Source: Clytia hemisphaerica
Lineage: Eukaryota; Cnidaria; Hydrozoa; Leptothecata; Clytiidae
DNA length: 64,000 nt
Reading direction: 5' to 3'
Assembly (NCBI GenBank): GCA_902728285.1
Contig: CACVBU010000964.1
Coordinates: 248,001-312,000 of the forward strand
Shown here piece by piece: positions 47,245 to 60,861 of the stretch (the first letter of the stretch is position 1; every line of letters begins with the position of its first letter). The position numbers and the translations under genes are program-made. Under the pieces are notes generated by a model. It saw only the letters and a program-made list of their open reading frames with translations, did no database searches and had not been told where the DNA came from.

Positions 47245-47654
47245 AGACATCTGACTGAAGTTTTTTAGATAACTTTGGATGACACTGAGTAGACAGGGAA
47301 GACTTGGCGAGGTCGACATCTTGAAGGAAAAAAATCATATTTCCAAATAATCAAAATTTTGAAATAAAAGCATTACTCCAACCATTTTTTACGTTTTTAA
47401 AAGCAACTGAAATCTTTTCATGTTTACGGACTGTTTTACGTTTCTCCTAAAAACAAAGCAAAATAATCATATATCTACGGACCTTAAGGGCCGTCCAAAG
47501 TCTCTCTCGTTAACAAGAAGCCAAAATAGTCTCTCTAGATTCTCGATTCTTACCCTTTAGGGGTATATTAAGGGTACAAAAGTCTTGAATTGTCAAGAAA
47601 ATTCTAAGGATGTGAAATTTTGACTTTTGAAACACCATGAATATTGGATTATAT

Positions 47655-47910
47655 AGGATAAGAAGCCGTGGCATGAACGTAGAGCATCCAGCTATACGTT
47701 GTGCAAGGTTGTTGGCTTGACCCCAGCTTGGTTATACCAGAGATTCCCAAAATGGTACTTGATGCCTCTCTGTTTGATGCTCAGCAAGTGGAAGACTCCA
47801 GGGAAAGGAATGGCGCCCTACCTTCGGGTAGATAGCTAGATAAAAAGAAGCCTCGTATTCGCCCTCGAATGTGGTCCCCAACTTACTTGCTTACAGATTA
47901 CAGTATATAG
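47655..47910 (+). mobile_element. Probable tRNA-derived SINE
   Basis: An A-box-like tggcatgaacg (47669-47679) and a B-box-like ggcttgacccc (47714-47724) lie 35 bases apart on the plus strand. A non-tRNA body follows (gatgctcagcaagtggaaga, ctccagggaaagg). The body looks like a conserved SINE core but was not matched to a named family. The ends are approximate. Confidence 0.45.
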
Positions 47911-48639
47911 ATTTGATCATGCGAAACAGATAATATTCGATTTTTAAACATTTCCTCATCTGTTGTTAACATATGTATAAATGGATGAAGCAAACCAACC
48001 ACCTCGATCAAATGATAATTGTTAAATGATAATTGATAATTTTAAACCAATTCAATGGAATTATCGGTCACTGCATGTGGTATGTATAGTTTTGCACTAA
48101 GATATATTTACGCTCTCTCTAAACATGCACAAAATGTCGTTTGAGAAATCGAAGATAAATTAATAATGAGCTTAGTAAAGCTCAAATTGCAGATGTAGAA
48201 CGATAAGCTCGGTATACATTCACTCACCATCTGGATAAGGCTATCACTGTGTCTCACTAACATTCTGCCGATTGGTAATGTGAAGGTTTCGATCACAGAC
48301 TTGCACCGCAATGGACTGTGTTGGAATCCCAAGCACTACCAGGCAGGGTGTTAGGAAAATATGGGGATCGACTCTCTACCTTCACTCGTACAAATTAATA
48401 AATATCGTATAATATCGCAATATAATGATGAATAGATAATTCAATATCGTATCGTATATCAAGCCTAAAGATTAGTTCATTCATTCATTCCTATAAACAC
48501 TTATTCTCTGTCAAGGATAATGACAATCTCCAATCAAGAAAATTTAATCAGCAAATGTACCATAAGCCGTCAACTCTATCAATCGTCTGTAAACAGATCC
48601 GATATTTACAGAATTAATTGCTGTTTTGCGCTACGTTAT

Positions 48640-49004
48640 AAGTGAGATATACACTCTGCTACCGATTACTCAAAAGACTGACCAAAAAGCACAGTTCTTT
48701 CTTAACCCACCAGTTACATCTACATCGCCGATTAACTCAAAACTCACATCATCATCAAATTCACTACATCTGCAAAATCACCAACAACCATCAACTCCAT
48801 CTGCAAATTTACCATCAACCATCAACCTTATCTTAAGGCTCACCAAAAACCATCAGCTCCATATGTATATTGGCCGAAGAACATTTTTGTTTTGTCACCA
48901 GATTCACAAAAATAATCAACTAAAACTGCAGATTCCCAAAGAAAACTATCAACCTTTATTTGCAGATTACCAAAAAGGCAGGTTAACCAAAGACCGTTAC
49001 CAAA
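48640..49004. repeat. Decayed left flank of the 30-bp satellite
   Basis: Diverged units (catcaactccatctgcaaat, ttaccatcaacc) merge into the homogeneous array at about 49005. Edge decay is expected for arrays homogenised by unequal exchange. Open frames here are by-products of the repeat. Confidence 0.65.
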
Positions 49005-52000
49005 AATAATCAACTACATCTAAGATTCACCAAAGATAGTCAACTACATCTAAGATTCACCAAAAACTATCAACTACATCTAAGATTCACCGAAAAATAA
49101 TCAACTACATCTGCAGATTCACCAAAGATAGTCAACTACATCTAAGATTCACCAAAAACTATCAACTACATCTAAGATTCACCGAAAATAATCAACTACA
49201 TCTGCAGATTCACCAAAGATAATCAACTACATCTAAGATTCACCGAAAAATAATCAACTACATCTAAGATTCACCAAAGATAGTCAACTACATCTAAGAT
49301 TCACCAAAAACTATCAACTACATCTAAGATTCACCAAAAACTATCAACTACATCTGCAGATTCACCAAAGATAGTCAACTACATCTAAGATTCACCAAAG
49401 ATAGTCAACTACATCTAAGATTCACCAAAAATAATCAACTACATCTGCAGATTCACCAAAGATAGTCAACTACATCTAAGATTCACCAAAAACTATCAAC
49501 TACATCTAAGATTCACCAAAAATAATCAACTACATCTAAGATTCACCAAAGATAATCAACTACATCTAACGTTCTCCAAAGATAGTCAACTACATCTGCA
49601 GATTTACCAAAGATAGTCAACTACATCTAAGATTCACCAAAAATAATCCACTACATCTGCAGATTCACCAAAGATAATCCACTACATCTAAGATTCACCA
49701 AAGATAGTCAACTACATCTAAGATTCACCAAAAACTATCAACTACATCTAAGATTCACCGAAAATAATCAACTACATCTGCAGATTCACCAAAGATAATC
49801 AACTACATCTAAGATTCACCGAAAAATAATCAACTACATCTAAGATTCACCAAAGATAGTCAACTACATCTAAGATTCACCAAAAACTATCAACTACATC
49901 TAAGATTCACCAAAAACTATCAACTACATCTGCAGATTCACCAAAGATAGTCAACTACATCTAACATTCACCAAAGATAGTCAACTACATCTAAGATTCA
50001 CCAAAAATAATCAACTACATCTGCAGATTCACCAAAGATAGTCAACTACATCTAAGATTCACCAAAAACTATCAACTACATCTAAGATTCACCAAAAATA
50101 ATCAACTACATCTAAGATTCACCAAAGATAATCAACTACATCTAACGTTCTCCAAAGATAGTCAACTACATCTGCAGATTTACCAAAGATAGTCAACTAC
50201 ATCTAAGATTCACCAAAAATAATCCACTACATCTGCAGATTCACCAAAGATAATCAACTACATCTAAGATTCACCAAAGATAGTCAACTACATCTGCAGA
50301 TTCACCAAAAATAATCCACTACATCTAAGATTCACCAAAGATAATCAACTACATCTGTAGATTCACCAAAAATAATCAACTACATCTAAGATTCACCAAA
50401 AACTATCAACTACATCTGCAGATTCACCAAAAATAATCCACTACATCTGCAGATTCACCAAAGATAATCAACTACATCTAAGATTCACCAAAGATAGTCA
50501 ACTACATCTAAGATTCACCAAAAACTATCAACTACATCTAAGATTCACCGAAAAATAATCAACCACATCTGCAGATTCACCAAAGATAGTCAACTACATC
50601 TAAGATTCACCAAAAACTATCAACTACATCTAAGATTCACCGAAAAATAATCAACTACATCTGCAGATTCACCAAAGATAGTCAACTACATCTAAGATTC
50701 ACCAAAAACTATCAACTACATCTAAGATTCACCAAAAATAATCAACTACATCTGCAGATTCACCAAAGATAATCAACTACATCTAAGATTCACCAAAGAT
50801 AGTCAACTACATCTAAGATTCACCAAAAACTATCAACTACATCTAAGATTCACCGAAAAATAATTAACTACATCTGCAGATTCACCAAAGATAGTCAACT
50901 ACATCTAAGATTCACCAAAGATAGTCAACTACATCTAAGATTCACCAAAGATAGTCAACTACATCTAAGATTCACCAAAAACTATCAACTACATCTAAGA
51001 TTCACCGAAAATAATCAACTACATCTGCAGATTCACCAAAGATAATCAACTACATCTAAGATTCACCGAAAAATAATCAACTACATCTAAGATTCACCAA
51101 AGATAGTCAACTACATCTAAGATTCACCAAAAACTATCAACTACATCTAAGATTCACCAAAAACTATCAACTACATCTGCAGATTCACCAAAGATAGTCA
51201 ACTACATCTAAGATTCACCAAAGATAGTCAACTACATCTAAGATTCACCAAAAATAATCAACTACATCTGAGATTCACCAAAGATAGTCAACTACATCTA
51301 AGATTCACCAAAAACTATCAACTAATCTAAGATTCACCAAAAATTAATCAACTACATCTAAGATTCACCAAAGATAATCAACTACATCTAACGTTCTCCA
51401 AAGATAGTCAAGCAGCTGCAGATTTACCAAAGATAGTCAACTACATCCAAGATTCACCAAAAAATAATTCCACGGACGCTGCAGATTCACCAAAGAGATC
51501 AACTACATCGAAGATTCACCAAAGAGAGTCAACTACATCGGCAGATTCACCCAAATAATCCACTACATCTAAGCTTCACCAAGATAATCAATACATCGGG
51601 TGAGCATTCACCAAAAATAATCAAACGACATCTAAGATTCACCAAAAAACTATCACTCATCTGCAGATCACCAAAAATAATCCACTACATCTGCAGATCA
51701 ACCAAAGATAATCAACTACATCTAAGATTCACCAAAGATAGTCAACTACATCTAAGATTCACCAAAAACGATCAACTACATCTAAGAGTCACCAAAAATA
51801 AGCACCACCATCTGCAGATTCACCAAAGAGAGTCAACTACATCTAAGATTCACCAAAAACTATCAACTACATCTAAGATTCACGAAAAATAATCAACTAC
51901 ATCTGCAGATTCACCAAAGATAGTCAACTACATCTAAGATTCACCAAAAACTATCAACTACATCTAAGATTCACCAAAAATAATCAACTACATCTGCAGA

Positions 52001-54780
52001 TTCACCAAAGATAATCAACTACATCTAAGATTCACCAAAGATAGTCAACTGCATCTAAGATTCACCAAAAACTATCAACTACATCTAAGATTCACCGAAA
52101 AATAATTAACTATCTGCAGATTCACAAAGATAGTCAACTACATCTAAGATCACCAAAGATAGTCAACTACATCTAAGATTCCCCAAGCGAGTCAACTACA
52201 TCTAAGATTCACCAAAAAACTATCAACTACATCTAAGATTCACCGAAAATAATCAACTACATCTGCAGATTCACCAAAGATAATCAACTACATCTAATTC
52301 ACCGAAAAATAATCACTACATCGAAGAGTTCACCAAAGATAGTCAATACATCTAAGATTCACCAAAAACTATCAACTACATCTAAGATTCACCAAAAACT
52401 ATCAACTACATCTGCAGATTCACCAAAGATAGTCAACTACATCTAAGATTCACCAAAGATAGTCAACTACATCTAAGATTCACCAAAAATAATCAACTAC
52501 ATCTGCAGATTCACCAAAGATAGTCAACTACATCTAAGATTCACCAAAAACTATCAACTACATCTAAGATTCACCAAAAATAATCAACTACATCTAAGAT
52601 TCACCAAAGATAATCAACTACATCTAACGTTCTCCAAAGATAGTCAACTACATCTGCAGATTTACCAAAGATAGTCAACTACATCTAAGATTCACCAAAA
52701 ATAATCCACTACATCTGCAGATTCACCAAAGATAATCAACTACATCTAAGATTCACCAAAGATAGTCAACTACATCTGCAGATTCACCAAAAATAATCCA
52801 CTACATCTAAGATTCACCAAAGATAATCAACTACATCTGTAGATTCACCAAAAATAATCAACTACATCTAAGATTCACCAAAAACTATCAACTACATCTG
52901 CAGATTCACCAAAAATAATCCACTACATCTGCAGATTCACCAAAGATAATCAACTACATCTAAGATTCACCAAAGATAGTCAACTACATCTAAGATTCAC
53001 CAAAAACTATCAACTACATCTAAGATTTCACCGAAAAATAAATCAACCACATCTGCAGATTCACCAAAGATAGCAATCACTAATCTAGATTCACCAAAAA
53101 CTATCAACTACATCTAAGATTCACCGAAAAATAATCAACTACATCTGCAGATTCACCAAAGATAGTCAACTACATCTAAGATTCACCAAAAACTATCAAC
53201 TACATCTAAGATTCACCAAAAATAATCAACTACATCTGCAGATTCACCAAAGATAATCAACTACATCTAAGATTCACCAAAGATAGTCCAACTAATCTAA
53301 GATTCACAAACAAAAACTCTCAACTACATCTAAGATTCACCGAAAAATAATTAATTACATCTGCAGATTCACCAAAGATAGTCAACTACATCTAAGATTC
53401 ACCAAAGATAGTCAACTACATCTAAGATTCACCAAAAACTATCAACTACATCTAAGATTCACCGAAAAATAATCAACCACATCTGCAGATTCACCAAAGA
53501 TAGTCAACTACATCTAAGATTCACCAAAAACTATCAACTACATCTAAGATTCACCGAAAAATAATCAACTACATCTGCAGATTCACCAAAGATAGTCAAC
53601 TACATCTAAGATTCACAAAACACTATCAACTACATCTAAATTCACCAAAAATAATAACTACATCTGCAGATTCACCAAAGATAATCAACTACATCTAAGA
53701 TTCACCAAGATAGTCAACACATCTAAGATTCCCCAAAACTATCAACTACATCTAAGATTCACCGAAAAATAATTAACTACATCTGCAGATTCACCAAAGA
53801 TAGTCAACTACATCTAAGATTCACCAAAGATAGTCAACTACATCTAAGATTCACCAAAAACTATCAACTACATCTGGAGATTCACCGAAAAATAATCAAC
53901 TACATCTAAGATTCACCAAAAATAATCAACTACATCTGCAGATTCACCAAAAATAATCAACTACATCTAAGATTCACCAAAGATAGTCAACTACATCTAA
54001 AATTCACCAAAAACTATCAACTTCATCTAAGATTCACCAAAAACCACATCTAAGATTCACCAAAGATAGTCAACTACATCTAAAATTCACCAAAAACTAT
54101 CAACTTCATCTAAGATTCACCAAAAACCACCAACTACATCTGCAGATTCACCAAAGATAGTCAACTACATCTAAGATTCACCAAAAATAATCAACTACAT
54201 CTAAGAATCACCAGAAATAATCAACTACATCTAAGATTCACCAAAGACAGTCAACTACATCTAAGATTCACCAAAGATAGTCAACTACATCTAAGATTCA
54301 CCAAAAATAATCAACTACATCTAAGATTCACCAAAAATAATCAACTACATCTAAGATTCACCAAAGATAATCAACTACATTTAAGATTCACCAAAAATAA
54401 TCAACTACATCTGCAGATCCACCAAAGATAGTCAACTACATCTAAGATTCACCAAAAATAATCAACTACATCTAAGAATCACCAGAAATAATCAACTACA
54501 TCTAAGATTCACCAAAGACCAAAGAGTTCACCAAGAGACTAGTCAACTACATCTAAGATTCACCAAAAATAATCAACTACATCTAAGATTCACCAAAAAT
54601 AATCAACTACATCTAAGATTCACCAAAGATAATCAACTACATTTAAGATTCACCAAAAATAATCAACTACATCTAAGATTCACCAAAGATAATCAACTAC
54701 ATTTAAGATTCACCAAAAACCATCAACTACATCTGTAGATTCACCGAAAAATAATCAACTACATCTGCAGATCCACCAAA
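49005..54780. repeat. 30-31 bp satellite array, about 190 units, with higher-order structure
   Basis: The monomer is tcaactacatctaagattc plus accaaaaacta. Variant monomers carry ctgcag in place of ctaag, gatag/gataa ends, or ccgaaaaataa. A rare marker monomer (aacgttctcc) falls at 49568, 50144, 51390 and 52626, giving a higher-order period of about 1.24 kb plus one shorter step of 576 bp. Monomers contain TAA in one frame and are not coding. Units in parts of 51.4-52.4 and 53.0-53.7 kb carry many single-base indels. Confidence 0.95.
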
Positions 54781-54975
54781 AACCATCAACAACAAACGGG
54801 AGATTCGCCTTAAGCCATCATGCAGCTAATGAGATTAAAATATGTCGATTCACGAAAAACCATTAAGTCTGTCTGCAAATTTGCTAAAAAAACCATCACA
54901 TTTGCATTTACCAGAAAATTCCCCAAAAACCATCACCATCACATGAGATTCGCCAAAAGCATCATTCTAAAAACA
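54781..54975. repeat. Decayed right flank of the satellite
   Basis: Loosely spaced remnants of the monomer (accaaaaaccatca, gagattcgcc, aaaccatca) fade into unique sequence by about 54975. Confidence 0.6.
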
Positions 54976-56953
54976 GCCATTTTGACAAAATAGGTCAGCT
55001 CGACTTCAGATCTGATTACCAATTGTTTTTGATACCATGAAGCGTCTTTAATTTTGAAATGTTCTATCTGTTGTACGTCCTTATTTAAATGCTATCAGCT
55101 TCCCACATAAACAATGGCCAATTTTTGTTTTTTTCTATAGGGTTGCTTTTATCAATAACCAGAAACAAAGAGCGGCTCCTCCTGAACTTTATACCTAAAC
55201 ACATGGTCTTGAGAGTTTACAATTGATGAATATAGTAAGTTTAATATTTAATCTCCTATTTTCATTCGTTATACTAAAAATAGGATATTTAGTTGTCTTT
55301 CCAATTTTATTGAAATTTGAATAATGAGGTCGCCTCAAACCCCTGCAGAATTTCTTCAACATATCACCGAAAAAACAACAATAGAGTAAAGCCATACGCA
55401 AAACACATACTTAAGAACGCATTCTCTACCTGCTTATTTTTTTAAAGATGTCAAAACAAAAATGCAAGATATTGACGTAAACTCAGTGGTATAACCCCGC
55501 TGTTAGCTTTTTTTATATTTTTCGGATACAAAAACAGACAAATTTCAATTAATTAAGTTAAAGCTAACCATTAATTACGTTAAAGGAGTCATTAATTAAC
55601 TTAATTAAGTCAATAGAGTGCACCCGTTGAGTGTGTTTGAGAGATCATTCATTGAAAGTTCTTTATTTAGGTTTTAATTTTGCAGGTGTTTTAAAAGGTT
55701 CCTTATATAGCGACATAAACATTGCTATTATAAGCTTCGAACACACAGTTTGTGCATCAGAGAACCTTCATTCGTGTCTCTATAGCGGCTTATATTATGC
55801 TCCAATGTCACGGACCCGTAAGAGCACCACCCCTCCCCCATTAAATACTTTATTTAACCTTTTGTGCGCGCTGTTTTTTTAACTTAACGAATGTTTGAAT
55901 TTGTTATTCTGTCGAGGCATTGAGAGACAGGAAGCAAGACCGTTTACCCAAAGTATTTTGGCTTTTGAATGATTCTCTTTTAACAATTTGACGGCGTTGT
56001 TACAGGCTAAATACAAGAAAATTTATTGTTTCGAGCTAAAAAAAACGTCAGTGGGTTTAGTTTCTGAGTGCCACTTTTTCATTAAGTTGAAAGGATGGAA
56101 AGAGTTAATTTCCTAGTGGGGCTGAAATTGTAGGGTATTTTACACTCGGCTATGAAATTTTGACCAGCATTTCCAGTGGGACAGGAGTCTAACCGGCTCC
56201 TGTTGCTGTGACACAAAGTTTTCTAAATCCATGATTAAGAAGATGATTTTTACTTTGAGTTTATTTTTCTGTCATAAATAGAAATATATATATTGTTATA
56301 TTGTTGTGTTATTCGTAGTTTGTAATTGGCGTGGGTTGAATTCCCGTTTGGTAGCTCAACAATATCCAGGCTACAGTTCATTTCTATTTTTCTATTAATA
56401 TCACCAATATTTTACATATTTATTTCCGAAGACAATTTTTTTTTTGAATTTTAAGGACTACAACAGTCTGAATTTGGGAAGGAATTCAGTGGATGGCGAA
56501 AGAAAATGAACTCTTTAGGGAACTTAATTTGGCATATTTTAGGTAAATTCGTTAAATCCGCCAAATTCTTTTCTCGCGAAAATTTCTACCGGGTGTCTCT
56601 GAAAAAACTTTCCCCTGTTTGATTCAAAATTGCGAAAAAGTGAAAAAATATATTAGCTTGATTTTTTCGAAATCGTTTAGAGGAGGGTTCAACTTAAATT
56701 TTGGTATATCAAACTTTAAAATTGCTTCATTAGACCAAAAGTTATGACAAAAAGAGTAAAAAAGCTTTTTTCAAAAAGAGCGAAAAAAGACGAAAAAACA
56801 GGGTATCAAATCTTTTGTTAGAGAAAAAGACACTCAAACTTTCTCTTCTCCACTCAAATAACTCGCTAAGCTTTGGAAACTTTTGGAAAAATTTTGATAA
56901 AAGTTTGTTGCTTGTTTAAACTTCTTGCTCATTAATGAATCCAAAAGGAGGGA
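54976..56953. other. Intergenic, no gene recognised
   Basis: AT-rich sequence. It includes a TTAATTAA-rich patch at 55545-55610, with ttaattaagttaa and its near mirror. A short part near 56525-56590 (aatttggc, ccgccaaattc, cgcgaaaattt) recalls the interior of the 19808 element. No protein-like frame is supported. Confidence 0.4.
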
Positions 56954-58369
56954 TCAGGTCGGGTTAGCGTGAGGCATGGCCACGAACTGAATTGATATTT
57001 TCACTGTTCAGTTGGTAGCCAGGAATTGAATATGATAAAAATACAGACCGACAACTGCTCCTCCTACTTTCACTGTTCAGTTCCTGGCCAAGATTCCACC
57101 CATGATCAGTTCAGCTCGTAGCCAGAACCCCACCCAAGATCAGTTCATTTCGTAGCCAGAACCCCACCTATGATCAGTTCAGTTCGTAGCCAGAACCCCA
57201 CCCATGATCAGTTCAGTTCGTAGCCAGAACCCCACACAGGAGCAGTTCAGCTCGTAGCCAGAACCCCACACAGGATCAGTTCAGCTCGTAGCCAGAACCC
57301 CACCCAAGATCAGTTCAGTTCGTAGCCAGAACCCCACCCATGATCAGTTCAGTTCGTAGCCAGAACCCCACCCATGATCAGTTCAGCTCGTAGCCAGAAC
57401 CTAAACTGAGATCAGTTCAGCTCGTAGCCAGAACCCCACCCATGATCAGTTCAGCTCGTAGCCAGGACGCTACCCAATATCAGTTCAGCTCGTGCCAGGA
57501 CGCTACCCAAGATCAGTTCAGCTCGTGCCAGATCCCCGCCCATGATCAGTTCAGTTCGTAGCCAGAACCCCAACCAAGATCAGTTCAGTTCGTAGCCAGA
57601 ACCTCACCCATGATCAGTTCAGTTCGTAGCCACAACTTCACCCATGATCAGTTCAGCTCCTAACCAGGGTGCTACCCAAGATCAGTTCAGCTCGTAGCCA
57701 GGGTGCTACCCAAGATCAGTTCAGTTCAGCTCGTTGCCAGAACCCCACACAGGATCAGTTCAGCTCGTAGCCAGAACCCCACCCATGATCAGTTCAGTTC
57801 GTAGCCACAACTCCACCCAAGATCATTTCAACCCCACACAGGATCAGTTCAATTCGCAGCAAGAACCCCACACAGGACCAGTTCAGTTCGTAACCAGGTC
57901 CCACCCATGATCAGTTCAGCTCGTAGCCAGAACCTACCCATGATCATTTCAGCTCGTAGCCAGTGCGCTACCCAAGATCAGTTCAGCTCGTGGCCAGAAC
58001 CCACCCATGATCAGTTCAGCTCGTAGCCAGAACCTCAACTGAGATCAGTTCAGCTCGTAGCAAGAACCCTACCCAAGATCAATTAATTTTGTAGTCAGTA
58101 AGCCACCCATCATCAGTTCACTTTGTAGCCAGGACCTCACCCAAGATCAGTTCATTTCATAGCCAGAACTCTGTCTATGATCATTGCAGTTTGTGACTAG
58201 GAAAGACCCCACCCATGATCAGTTCAGTGTGTGGCAGGGTTTCAAACCATGATAATTTGCATTCGTGAACCAGAACAAAATTCTTAATTTTTGACTTCGT
58301 AATAAAAGCCAGGACCCATATCCCCTTTCCTCAGGTCGGGTTGGCGTGAGGCACGGGTACAAACTGTAC
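56954..58369 (+). repeat. 34-bp minisatellite, about 35 copies
   Basis: The unit is gatcagttcagttcgtagcc plus agaaccccacccat. The array occupies about 57040-58260 and is bracketed by two copies of ggtcgggttagcgtgaggca (near 56958 and, with one change, near 58336), which suggests it expanded inside a larger repeat. Degenerate units lie at both edges. The same unit occurs in reverse orientation at 63185-64000. Confidence 0.95.
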
Positions 58370-58386
58370 TTGTGAATAAAGTCACA

Positions 58387-58823
58387 CGCTCAGGCATTTT
58401 AAGGCCTGTCCAAATTTTCCGTAATTTTTAAACACCAATAGCACTCGCCAAGAGGTATTCATTCAAATAAGTAAAAAACGCATTTTTGCAAAAATATGCT
58501 GACGTCAGCAAAATTTCAAAATATTGTTTGATTTAAAATGTGACTATTTATAATGTCCTACTTTGGTTAAAATTTCAACATCTAAAGTTAAGCCAATCAA
58601 AAGTTATTCAAATAATAAGTTTTGCTGACGTCAGCATTTTTACATTTTTGCAATATTTATTCATATATCTTTATTTAGGCAAGCAAAACAATTATTGAAC
58701 AGCACTTTTCATATTCTACACCCTAACACGCTTCCAAAAAGGTATGAATGAACACCTCTTGGCGAGTGCTATTGGTGTTTAAAAATTACAGAAAATTTGG
58801 ACATGCCTTAAAATGCCTGAGCG
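58387..58823. mobile_element. MITE with about 80-bp terminal inverted repeats
   Basis: The arms begin cgctcaggcattttaaggc and pair through accaatagcactcgccaaga to gaggt; the arms are about 58387-58468 and 58742-58823 with few mismatches. A second, inner inverted pair is ttgctgacgtcagc near 58498 and 58620. No coding capacity. Confidence 0.85.
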
Positions 58824-58867
58824 TATACATTGTACCCAAAACTATTTTTATTGATCGAATTCACTAG

Positions 58868-59075
58868 TATAGTTTATACCCGCTTCAAATATATTTTACA
58901 CCCGTGATCAAATATACTTTGTACCCGTGATCTAGTATACTTTATACCTGTGATCAAATATACTTTATACCCATGATCTAGTATACTTTGTACCCGTGAT
59001 CAAATATACTTTACACCCGTATTCATGTATACTTTACACCCCTGGTCAGGTATACATTGTACCCGTGACTGAAAC
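58868..59075. repeat. 26-bp minisatellite, about 8 copies
   Basis: The unit is approximately cccgtgatcaaatatacttt plus gta or ata, with gatcta and gatcaa variants alternating in the middle of the array. It starts directly after the MITE at 58387-58823. Confidence 0.85.
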
Positions 59076-59744
59076 AGATTTGTTTAATTTTGTATTAAAT
59101 TTCTCTGATCTTCACATTCGCCGGACCCTTTAGAGCAAAGTGTGGTCCTTGTAGAATGGACTATCTGTTATGAAATAATTTGGATTAAAGTTAACGCCAA
59201 TGAATAGTTTAGATTCAAGCAAGGGAATGTAAATTGAGACAAGGAAAATTTTGAGAACCTGATTGCTTTTATTTTTAATAGTCTTTATAAAATGAACGAT
59301 AAAAAGATGCTCGATTGTATAATCATCATTAAACAACTAAAGTCTGTCTCGAAATAATTTGCAGCTGGAGAAAAAAATGGCTGTAACTTTGATAGAATTC
59401 GAATCAAGTTGCGATTTTGTGCTCGTTAAAAAGATATCGTGAGTGGAACATTATCAAGTAAAAAATTGAGAAAAAAAAGGAAAATGAAAATGAAAAATGA
59501 AGAAGAAAAAAATCAACTTTTTGTAGAAATGTGGTATAATTACCATTTTCACAGGAGTGACTCTTCAATCTTAGATCATCATCAATGTGAAAAAATTTTT
59601 CAAAAATATTCATTCAATCAAAAGATATCAAACAAAGTTTATTGCTGGTTGATCGACAAAAGGCTGTTTTTTTGTCGTTTTTTACCAGTTTTTACTAATT
59701 TAACGAAAGTCAAATAACTATTTGGTTGAATATTAGAAAATGAT

Positions 59745-60401
59745 TTTCGTGATACACCTCTTAGATTCCACTTTTTTCGATGGAAACTCTCGAATTATTA
59801 TATGTAGATTCCAAAATCAAAAAGTTTCCACGATATTATCGTGCAAGTAACGAGTAAATGGCGATTTTTTGCGTTTCCAGGCAAAATTGCAAGGCCTGGA
59901 AATTCATGATTTTTGGGGGGTCTTCAAATTAAAAAAAGACCTATATCACATGATAGAGCTCTTCAAACTGAGCAAAAAAGTGTATTACACCGAAGCCCCA
60001 ACTTCTCTAGATCAAAAGTTATGGGCCTATTTGTGGTCAAAAAGGTGTTTAATTTTGCATAAATTAATGCAGATTGTGGGGAAATTCCCTGTTTTCCATC
60101 AGTTTTTTACCACAAATAGGCCAATAAATTTTGATCTAGAGAAGTTGGGACTTTGGTGTAATACACTTTTTTGCTCAGTTTGAAGAGCTCTATCATGTGA
60201 TATAGGTCTTTTTTTAATTTGAAGACCCCCCAAAAATCGTGAATTTCCAGGCCTTGCAATTTTGCCTGGAAACGCAAAAAATCGCCAATTACTCGTTACT
60301 TGCACGATAATATCGTGGAAACTTTTTGATTTTGTAATCTACACATACTAATTCGCGAGTTTCCGTTATTTTTTTTGGAATCTAAAAGATGTATCACGAA
60401 A
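59745..60401. mobile_element. Hairpin (foldback) element, about 292-bp arms and 72-bp loop
   Basis: The left arm at 59745-60037 and right arm at 60110-60401 are near-perfect reverse complements. Landmarks are tttcgtgatacac and its mirror, tttccacgatattatcgtgc, tttccaggcaaaattgcaag, ttcaaattaaaaaaagacct, and ctctagatcaaaa. The loop is about 72 bp. There is no transposase. The open frames across it (59869-60183 and 60099-60305) mirror each other because of the palindrome and are not genes. Confidence 0.9.
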
Positions 60402-60861
60402 TGAAACGTTTTTCGACCTCAGCCGCACGACTAAAAGCACATATGGTTCATTTTGGTCCATCATTGTGGATAATAGATATTGACTGCAGTTATGATGTTA
60501 TCAAATGGTCGATCCAGTCCATACCAATCTCTTAAAAAGAAAATATACCTATGTTAGATAAAGAAAGTGTCTTTCGCTAAAAAGAAGCCTTAGATTTACG
60601 TTCTTAGATTGTAAAAAAACATGCAAGATTATCATGAAAGTGAAAAATAACGGAAACATAAGCTCGATTCGAGTTTAGCTTTTAAGTTTTGTATAGTTAT
60701 GGTAGTTATAATAAGTTATATTAAGTGCTTTCATACCTCCACATGAAAATATTGTAGTTCGATTCCTTTCTTGCTTCAATTTAAGCTTGAAGCGATTCCA
60801 ATATGATTCAATATGCTAATGAAAGAAAAAGAAACATTATTGCATAAGTTATATTTTGTAG

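Noticed and set aside
48230-48345. tRNA-like segment (ggtttcgatcac B-box-like word)
   Set aside because: The A-box partner is poor and no cloverleaf can be drawn; possibly an old SINE, but too weak to call.
48626-49009. 127-codon open frame, Asn/Gln/Ser-rich
   Set aside because: It is read through the decayed edge of the 30-bp satellite; its composition follows from the repeat.
49005-54780. CRISPR-like array
   Set aside because: The 30-bp units are directly contiguous with no unique spacers, the genome is eukaryotic, and no cas genes are present. It is a satellite.
59869-60305. Two overlapping frames on opposite strands (59869-60183 and 60099-60305)
   Set aside because: They mirror each other because of the long hairpin; neither has protein-like features.
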